A DNA stretch of 9,869 nt from Sulfurovum sp. (GTDB taxonomy: Bacteria; Campylobacterota; Campylobacteria; Campylobacterales; Sulfurovaceae). The stretch lies in contig WFYB01000014.1 of NCBI GenBank assembly GCA_015490315.1, positions 1 to 9,869 of the forward strand, written 5' to 3'. How positions within the stretch are numbered: position 1 is the first letter of the stretch; each line of letters begins with the position of its first letter. The notes beneath the pieces are model-generated. The model saw only the letters and a list, made by a program, of their open reading frames with translations, searched no databases and had not been told where the DNA came from. The translations under genes and the position numbers were made by a program. Shown here piece by piece: positions 1-4,872 of this stretch.

Positions 1-822
1 GAGATCGTCAATGTCTCTGCGGATCTGCCAAACTATCTTGATTTTCTTCCTGGATTTGGGCGGATCAAAAAGCATGCTGACTTCGAGGAGAGTCTGATTA
101 TCAGTTGTGACTGCGGCAGTGCAGCGCGACTGGGGGTGGATATCAGCGGCAGAACGGTGGTCAATATAGATCATCATAAAAGCAATGAGATGTACGGTAC
201 GCTCAATGTCGTGGTACCGGGTGCCGCGTCCGCTTCGCAGGTCGCCTACCGGCTTTTTGAAAAGATAATGCCGATCAACAAAGAGGCGGCGACCTGTTTT
301 TATACGGCACTCTTTTCAGATACCCGCTATTTTACGACTGCTTCGGTCAATGAAGAGGTCTTTGCTGTGGCCAAAGCACTGGTCGATCTGGGCGCGAAGC
401 CCAATGAGGTCGCCTACAATTTTACGCAGAGACGCTCTCTGGCATCGCTGCGTATTTTGCAGAAGGCTCTCGGGCATTTGCGTCTGCATCTGGGTGCGCA
501 GGTGGCGAGCATGACGGTATCGAAGCAGGATATCAAAGCTGCGGGTGCGCGTATCCCGGATATGGAGGGGATCGTAGATTATGCCAGGTCTCTGGCGACA
601 GTGGAGATCGGTATCTTTGCGATGGAGCTTGAGGATGGGATCCGTGTCTCACTTCGAAGCAAGCATGTTGATGTATCGGAACTTGCCAAAGCGTTTGGCG
701 GAGGAGGTCATGCGCTTGCTGCAGGGTTTACTCTGGAGCAATGCAAAATAGATGAAATTATGGATACAATTTTAGAAAAAATTAAAGAACTGGGGATACT
801 GAATGAAGCCAAGAAAGTATAA
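1..822 (+). CDS. NrnA-like DHH/DHHA1 phosphoesterase, 5' partial
   Basis: The reading frame is open from base 1 and ends with TAA at 820-822, so the gene begins upstream; 273 residues are visible. The ATG at 136 is internal, because conserved DHH-domain sequence (a DCGS segment before ARLG, bases about 106-132) precedes it. The signature Asp-His-His, within IDHHKSN, is encoded at 169-177. The C-terminal DHHA1 signature FGGGGH followed by AAGF lies around 694-726. Proteins with this layout (RecJ-like DHH superfamily, NrnA group, usually about 320 residues) are Mn-dependent phosphoesterases that degrade very short RNA oligonucleotides and often dephosphorylate pAp. The missing part should be roughly 40-50 residues containing the first metal-binding motif (an NPDGDA-type segment). 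The last 20 bp overlap the following peptidase gene. Family assignment is firm. The exact substrate (nanoRNA, pAp or a cyclic-dinucleotide product) cannot be read from sequence. Confidence 0.9.
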   Translation, partial: EIVNVSADLPNYLDFLPGFGRIKKHADFEESLIISCDCGSAARLGVDISGRTVVNIDHHKSNEMYGTLNVVVPGAASASQVAYRLFEKIMPINKEAATCFYTALFSDTRYFTTASVNEEVFAVAKALVDLGAKPNEVAYNFTQRRSLASLRILQKALGHLRLHLGAQVASMTVSKQDIKAAGARIPDMEGIVDYARSLATVEIGIFAMELEDGIRVSLRSKHVDVSELAKAFGGGGHALAAGFTLEQCKIDEIMDTILEKIKELGILNEAKKV

Positions 823-2200
823 AAGCGGAAAACAAAAAAAAGGCAGTGCAAAGATCATCAGCGGACTGGTACTTTTGCTGATAGCAGGGGCAGCGGCATA
901 CATCTACACGGCGCCTGAATTTGAACGGGTCGCTCCGGAGGTCAAGAGTCCGGCAGAGGTTTACTGGAACCGTACCGACCCTTTGAAGATCGATCTTTCG
1001 GACAATGTGGGGCTGAAGCATTTTGAACTAATGCTCAGTGACGGAACGAACAGTCTGATCGTGGGACAAGGAGAGCTACCCAAGGGTACAAAAGCACAGA
1101 CGCTCCTTGTCAAATATCCCAAAAGCAAAAGACTCGATCCCAAAGCGAAATCACTGATCCTGACAGTGACAGTCACAGACGGAAGCCTCTGGAATTTCCT
1201 GCAGGGTAACAAAACGCAGAAACAGATCAAGATCAAGGTCGACCATACACGCCCCAATGTCAATGTCCTTGCAAACTCCTACAGCATTACTCAGGGAGGC
1301 AGTGCCCTGGTTGTGTTCCAGGCAGAGGATGACAATCTTGACAAACTCTATATTCAGGCGGGCGAAAAGAAGTTTGAGGTCGAACCCTATAAAAAGGAGG
1401 GCTACTATGCGGCACTGGTTGCCTGGCCTTTTGACAAAGAGAACTTCTCTGCGAAGATCATCGCAACGGATCTGGCAGGCAATAAGCGCGTGACCGCGAT
1501 ACCGTTTTATCTTAAAAACCATCGCTACCGTGTCTCGTGGATCAAGGCAAGAGAGAGCTTTATCAATGGCAAGATCACTGATCTTGCTTCAAGTGATCCG
1601 GAGTATGCAGGGGTCACAGACAAGCTGGAGAAACTGCGCGCTATTAATGAGACAATGCGTCTGAAAAATGAGGCGCTGATCCACTCATTGAGCAAACATG
1701 TTTCCGATGAGATGATCAAAGCGTGGAAGGTACAGAAATTTCATCCGCTCAAAAACGGTGCAAAGGTGGCAAGTTACGGTGACGAGCGCCATTACTATTA
1801 TGGAGACAAGAGCCATGAAGTATCGCACTCCTATCATGTCGGATACGATCTGGCAAGTACCAAGATGGCACCGGTGATCGCTTCAAACAAGGGTAAGGTG
1901 GTCTTTGCCGGTGAGAATGGAATCTACGGCAATATGCCGCTGATCGACCATGGACTGGGGCTCTATACACTCTACGGGCACTGTTCGAAACTGCTGGTCA
2001 AAGAGGGTGATGAGGTCACTCCGGGAGAGGTGATCGCGCGTACGGGTACTTCCGGTCTGGCACTGGGGGATCATCTGCACTTCGGTATCCTTGTGCAGGG
2101 GACGGAGGTGCGTCCGGTAGAGTGGTTTGACGGCAAATGGATCAAGACCAATATCGATGATGTTTTCAAAGAGGCAGACAAGATCATCGCGGGCAAATGA
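803..2200 (+). CDS. Membrane-anchored M23 (LytM-type) peptidoglycan endopeptidase
   Basis: A 465-residue protein. Residues 1-17 are strongly basic and 18-35 form one hydrophobic segment, predicting an N-terminal membrane anchor with the rest in the periplasm. Residues about 45-240 look like beta-sandwich stalk domains; the second runs from VDHTRP (146-151) to ATDLAGN (221-227), a typical Ig-like ending. The peptidase domain occupies about 335-445. Its zinc ligands are H345 and D349 (HxGxD) and H426 (HLH), with catalytic histidines H393 (YGH) and H424; all expected residues are present, so it should be active. M23 enzymes of this kind cut peptide cross-links or stem peptides of peptidoglycan. 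In helical Campylobacterota, M23 members such as the Csd proteins determine cell curvature, but I cannot assign this one to a specific Csd. The ATG at 803 overlaps the upstream DHH gene by 20 bp; GGGGA at 792-796 is a reasonable ribosome site. From memory, an M23 gene also precedes lpxC in Campylobacter (Cj0131). Confidence 0.93.
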   Translation: MKPRKYKSGKQKKGSAKIISGLVLLLIAGAAAYIYTAPEFERVAPEVKSPAEVYWNRTDPLKIDLSDNVGLKHFELMLSDGTNSLIVGQGELPKGTKAQTLLVKYPKSKRLDPKAKSLILTVTVTDGSLWNFLQGNKTQKQIKIKVDHTRPNVNVLANSYSITQGGSALVVFQAEDDNLDKLYIQAGEKKFEVEPYKKEGYYAALVAWPFDKENFSAKIIATDLAGNKRVTAIPFYLKNHRYRVSWIKARESFINGKITDLASSDPEYAGVTDKLEKLRAINETMRLKNEALIHSLSKHVSDEMIKAWKVQKFHPLKNGAKVASYGDERHYYYGDKSHEVSHSYHVGYDLASTKMAPVIASNKGKVVFAGENGIYGNMPLIDHGLGLYTLYGHCSKLLVKEGDEVTPGEVIARTGTSGLALGDHLHFGILVQGTEVRPVEWFDGKWIKTNIDDVFKEADKIIAGK

Positions 2201-2245
2201 TCCACAAACACTTCACGATAAAAGAGTAAGATAGAGCAAGTTAAA

Positions 2246-2274
2246 TTGCAATTGCAGTATTTTTATACTATAAT
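2246..2274 (+). promoter_or_regulatory. Sigma70-type promoter for the lpxC operon
   Basis: TTGCAA at 2246-2251 is a good -35 element, followed by exactly 17 bp and a perfect TATAAT at 2269-2274. Transcription should begin near 2281-2283, giving a leader of about 47 bases before the lpxC GTG. It lies in the only gap longer than 100 bp in the window (2201-2328). A 10-bp perfect palindrome (TGCAATTGCA, 2247-2256) overlaps the -35 element. The remainder of the gap is AT-rich, and I see no convincing terminator hairpin after the peptidase gene, so read-through from upstream is possible. Assignment rests on sequence match only. Confidence 0.75.
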
Positions 2275-2328
2275 AGTGCAAAATTTGGCATATTTATAGC
2301 AAAAGCGTAAAGAGAAAGGAAAAGGGCA

Positions 2329-3216
2329 GTGCAGCAACGTACCATCAAAAAACCTGTTGAAGTTGTCGGGATCGGTCTGCACAAGGGTGAACCGATCAAG
2401 CTCAGGCTTGAGCCGCTGGATGCGGATGCGGGGATCGTTTTTTACCGTGAGGACCTTGCTCTGAATATTCCTCTCTCGCCTGATTCTGTTATCGATACCC
2501 GTATGGCAACGGTGATCGGGGACAAAGCCAAAGGCTTTATCTCGACTATCGAACATTTCCTCTCTGCTGTTTATGCCTACGGGATCGACAATCTCCGTGT
2601 CATTGTCGACGGCAATGAGATGCCTATCATGGACGGATCGGCAATCTCGTTTTGTTTGCTGCTTGAGGAGGCGGGTATCGAGGAGTTGGATGCTCCCAAA
2701 AAGATCATTCGTATTAAAGAGCCTGTAGAGATAAGAGACGGTGAGAAATTTGTCCGTCTCCTGCCCTCCGATACGGCAACGTTTGATTTCCGTATCAAGT
2801 TTGACCATCCGGTCATCGGTGAACAGAGCGAACGTTTTGAGTTTGGTACGCAGCATTTTGTAGAGGAGATCGCCAGAGCCAGAACGTTTGGTTTTGCCAG
2901 AGATATACAGTATCTCCAGAGCCAAAATCTCGCACTCGGTGCGACACTTCAAAATGCGATTGGCTTGGATGACCACAAAGTGCTCAACCCCGAAGGGCTG
3001 CGTTTTGAAAATGAGTTTGCCAAACACAAGGTGCTTGATGCCATGGGAGACATGATGGTTACCGGGCACAACCTTCTTGGCAGATATGAGTCGTTTGCGG
3101 GGAGTCACCATCTCAATTACCAGCTGACATCCAAACTGCTCTCCGATAGCAAAAACTATGAACTCGTCGCTGTTGAAGCGCTTCAAAGTAGAGAATTTGC
3201 AAGAGCCTTCGCATAA
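2329..3216 (+). CDS. lpxC: UDP-3-O-acyl-N-acetylglucosamine deacetylase LpxC
   Basis: LpxC is the cytoplasmic zinc enzyme that removes the acetyl group from UDP-3-O-acyl-GlcNAc, the committed step of lipid A synthesis. The 295-residue length is normal. The N-terminal QRTIKKPVEVVGIGLHKGE segment is the family hallmark. The zinc ligands are H76 (in STIEH, beside catalytic base E75), H233 and D237 (KHKVLDAMGD). The catalytic histidine of the GSHHLN segment is H260. The start is GTG at 2329, preceded by AAGGA at 2316-2320 with 8-nt spacing; no ATG gives a full N-terminus. A strong promoter lies about 55 bp upstream, so lpxC probably heads a transcript extending through at least thrB. Its 3' end overlaps the next gene by 59 bp. 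Its presence shows a Gram-negative organism making lipid A. Confidence 0.98.
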   Translation: MQQRTIKKPVEVVGIGLHKGEPIKLRLEPLDADAGIVFYREDLALNIPLSPDSVIDTRMATVIGDKAKGFISTIEHFLSAVYAYGIDNLRVIVDGNEMPIMDGSAISFCLLLEEAGIEELDAPKKIIRIKEPVEIRDGEKFVRLLPSDTATFDFRIKFDHPVIGEQSERFEFGTQHFVEEIARARTFGFARDIQYLQSQNLALGATLQNAIGLDDHKVLNPEGLRFENEFAKHKVLDAMGDMMVTGHNLLGRYESFAGSHHLNYQLTSKLLSDSKNYELVAVEALQSREFARAFA

Positions 3217-3664
3217 CTATACCATTCTTGTCATCTCCATCGCCTCACCGCTTTTGATCGGTCTCTACAAGGACGGCACCCTCATTAAGGAGATCAGCTC
3301 CAAGGAGAAGACTTCGGATGTGCTGCTGCCGCTGCTGACGGAACTCCTCGACACATATCCGGTAGAGAGGATCATCTATAGCCGCGGACCGGGCTCCTAT
3401 ATGGCGATAAAATTGACCTATCTGATACTCAAAACCATCGAGATCACCAAAGGGATCAAGTGTCAGGGATGCAGCGGTTTTGCGCTCAACGGAGGCAATC
3501 CGATCAAAGCGATAGGCAATCTCTATTTTATCAAGGAAAAAGAGACTATAATTACAAAAAAATATGAAGAGCCGGTAGATGCGACTTTCGCATTGCCTCA
3601 AAGTATTCATGATCTTGAGATAGATGAAGAATCAACCCCAGAGTATATGTTGCCGGCTGTATAG
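3158..3664 (+). CDS. Short, diverged TsaB-like protein (t6A biosynthesis family)
   Basis: From about residue 22 the protein follows the N-terminal lobe of TsaB: a beta-strand ILVISIAS, a hairpin LIGLYKDGTLIKE, then SDVLLPLLTELLD, and the key segment RGPGS (G77-P78-G79-S80) with YMAIK where TsaB normally reads FTGLR. TsaB is the inactive ASKHA-fold partner of TsaD in the complex that makes N6-threonylcarbamoyladenosine (t6A37) on ANN-decoding tRNAs. At 168 residues this is well short of the usual 220-235, and most of the C-terminal lobe is absent. The ATG at 3158 lies inside lpxC and has no clear ribosome site. Family similarity starts only near residue 21, so a downstream TTG (3173 or 3197) is possible, with translation coupled to lpxC. 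A small gene sits at the same place in Campylobacter and Helicobacter (from memory, Cj0133 and HP1051). Family membership is likely; retained function is inference. Confidence 0.78.
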   Translation: MNSSLLKRFKVENLQEPSHNYTILVISIASPLLIGLYKDGTLIKEISSKEKTSDVLLPLLTELLDTYPVERIIYSRGPGSYMAIKLTYLILKTIEITKGIKCQGCSGFALNGGNPIKAIGNLYFIKEKETIITKKYEEPVDATFALPQSIHDLEIDEESTPEYMLPAV

Positions 3665-3679
3665 TGGAAGTAGAGAAAG

Positions 3680-4561
3680 ATGTTTGTAAGTGTACCTGCC
3701 ACATCGGCAAACCTGGGACCGGGATTTGATACGCTCGGGCTCGCAGTCGATCTGAGAAACGAGATCATTATCAAACCCTCCAAATTTTTGAGTATCTCGA
3801 CACATGGAGAGGGAGCAGACAACCCCAAAATCAAAAAGAACTCTCTCTTTTTGAGTATCTTCAATGAAAATTACAAACGTCTCACCGACCGCAGTGACAA
3901 TTTCCGTTTCGAATTTCACAACCGTATCCCTATCTCAAGAGGGCTTGGAAGCTCATCTGCCGTGATCGTCGCCGCACTCAGTGCTGCCTATACAGCAGCA
4001 GACAAAAAGTATAACAAGCGCGAGATACTCAATCAGGCGCTGCGTTATGAGCATCACCCTGACAATATCACCCCCGCGGTCATGGGAGGCTTCAACGTCG
4101 CCTGTGTGGAGGGGGACAGAGTCTACAGCAAGAAACGCCGGATGCCGGAGTATCTCAGAGCTGTTGTGGTCGTGCCCAACCGTACGATATCGACTGCCAA
4201 ATCCCGTACAATACTGCCCAAAATGTATCGTAAGGAGGAGGTGGTCTATTCACTCTCCCGCACCGCATATATGACGGCACTCTTTATGAGTGAGTCGTGG
4301 GATCTTTTGCGCATCGCATCCAAAGACAAGCTCCATCAGGCACGCCGTATGAAGATGATGCCGGAGCTCTTTGATGTGCAAAAGACGGCACTCAAACACG
4401 GCGCATTGATGAGCACACTTTCGGGATCGGGCTCTACCTTTTTCAATCTTGCATATGACAAAGATGCACCCAAAATCGCAGAAGCGCTTGAGAAGCGTTT
4501 CCCCCATTTCCGGGTCTTTACCCTCAAGTTGGATAACCATGGCGTTATCACCAAGAGTTAA
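3680..4561 (+). CDS. thrB: Homoserine kinase
   Basis: ThrB phosphorylates L-homoserine to O-phospho-L-homoserine with ATP, the penultimate step to threonine. The 293-residue protein is full length for the GHMP kinase family. Motif 1 is PATSANLGPGFD (residues 6-17), which is typical of homoserine kinase. The phosphate-binding motif 2 is GLGSSSA (88-94). The C-terminal motif 3 is LSGSGST (247-253). HHPDN near residue 130 is also a usual ThrB block. The ATG at 3680 lies 15 bp after the preceding stop, with GGAAG at 3666-3670 as ribosome site. It is followed after 26 bp by ylxR. The neighbouring TsaB-like gene belongs to a pathway that consumes threonine to modify tRNA, but the adjacency may simply be inherited gene order. 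Confidence 0.97.
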   Translation: MFVSVPATSANLGPGFDTLGLAVDLRNEIIIKPSKFLSISTHGEGADNPKIKKNSLFLSIFNENYKRLTDRSDNFRFEFHNRIPISRGLGSSSAVIVAALSAAYTAADKKYNKREILNQALRYEHHPDNITPAVMGGFNVACVEGDRVYSKKRRMPEYLRAVVVVPNRTISTAKSRTILPKMYRKEEVVYSLSRTAYMTALFMSESWDLLRIASKDKLHQARRMKMMPELFDVQKTALKHGALMSTLSGSGSTFFNLAYDKDAPKIAEALEKRFPHFRVFTLKLDNHGVITKS

Positions 4562-4577
4562 GTAATCTCTTTTTAGG

Positions 4578-4583
4578 TATAAT
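4578..4583 (+). promoter_or_regulatory. Perfect -10 hexamer abutting the ylxR start
   Basis: TATAAT occupies 4578-4583 and ends 4 bp before the ylxR ATG. At usual spacing no good -35 is visible (GAGTTA at 4555-4560). If used, transcription would start at about the ATG itself, giving a leaderless ylxR message or a transcript that effectively serves infB and the genes after it. The gap is AT-rich, so a chance match is quite possible. Confidence 0.35.
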
Positions 4584-4587
4584 ACAC

Positions 4588-4842
4588 ATGAAAAACAGAC
4601 ACCCTATACGTATGTGCATCGCTTGCCGCAGTAGATATCCTCAAAACACGTTGATACGATTGAAACAGGTAGCCAAAGAGATTATCGCATTTGACGGTAC
4701 AGGCAGAAGCTTCTATCTTTGCAGAGAGTGCCTTGAGAATCCCCGGAAAGTAGAGGGATTGAGCAAGCGTTTCCGGCAGGATAAAGAGAAGTTTGTCGTG
4801 TTTTTAAGAGCGTTGGCGACAGAGACCAACCCATGCGATTAG
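4588..4842 (+). CDS. ylxR: YlxR/RnpM family (DUF448) RNA-binding protein
   Basis: An 84-residue basic protein directly upstream of infB, the standard position of ylxR across bacteria. The family N-terminus RMCIACR (residues 8-14), then LIRL (22-25) and the GTGRSFYLC block (37-45, the counterpart of the usual GRGAYLC), identify DUF448. In Bacillus subtilis the family member binds RNase P RNA and modulates RNase P, and has been renamed RnpM; whether this copy does so is inference. It carries two CxxC pairs, C10/C13 and C45/C48, suggesting a possible zinc site. The ATG at 4588 is chosen because the family's conserved Arg-x-Cys lies at residues 8-10; the next ATG (4612) would remove it. Only a weak AGG (4575-4577) precedes the start. 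The stop codon sits in the loop of a small hairpin before infB. Confidence 0.88.
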   Translation: MKNRHPIRMCIACRSRYPQNTLIRLKQVAKEIIAFDGTGRSFYLCRECLENPRKVEGLSKRFRQDKEKFVVFLRALATETNPCD

Positions 4843-4854
4843 TCGCATTTTATT
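4833..4854 (+). terminator. Small hairpin plus T-rich tail between ylxR and infB
   Basis: ATGCGA (4833-4838) and TCGCAT (4843-4848) form a perfect 6-bp stem around the 4-base loop TTAG, followed by TTTATT (4849-4854). It has the shape of a weak intrinsic terminator or attenuator. With only three GC pairs, and with essential infB immediately downstream, it more likely acts as a partial attenuator, an mRNA-processing or stability element, or nothing. The ylxR stop codon TAG (4840-4842) lies in the loop, so ribosomes finishing ylxR would melt the stem. Confidence 0.3.
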
Positions 4855-4872
4855 AAAGGAGTTAATCAAAAT

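Noticed and set aside
136..138. ATG at 136 as the true start of the DHH phosphoesterase.
   Set aside because: The frame stays open to base 1 and encodes conserved DHH-domain sequence before this codon; the gene is simply cut by the window edge.
2201..2245. Possible intrinsic terminator after the M23 peptidase gene.
   Set aside because: No stable GC-rich inverted repeat followed by a T run could be found; the T-rich stretch at 2260-2264 belongs to the promoter spacer.
2263..3186. 307-codon minus-strand open frame covering almost all of lpxC.
   Set aside because: The plus-strand product is unmistakable LpxC with all catalytic residues. The antisense product has no recognisable motif and is explained by codon bias.
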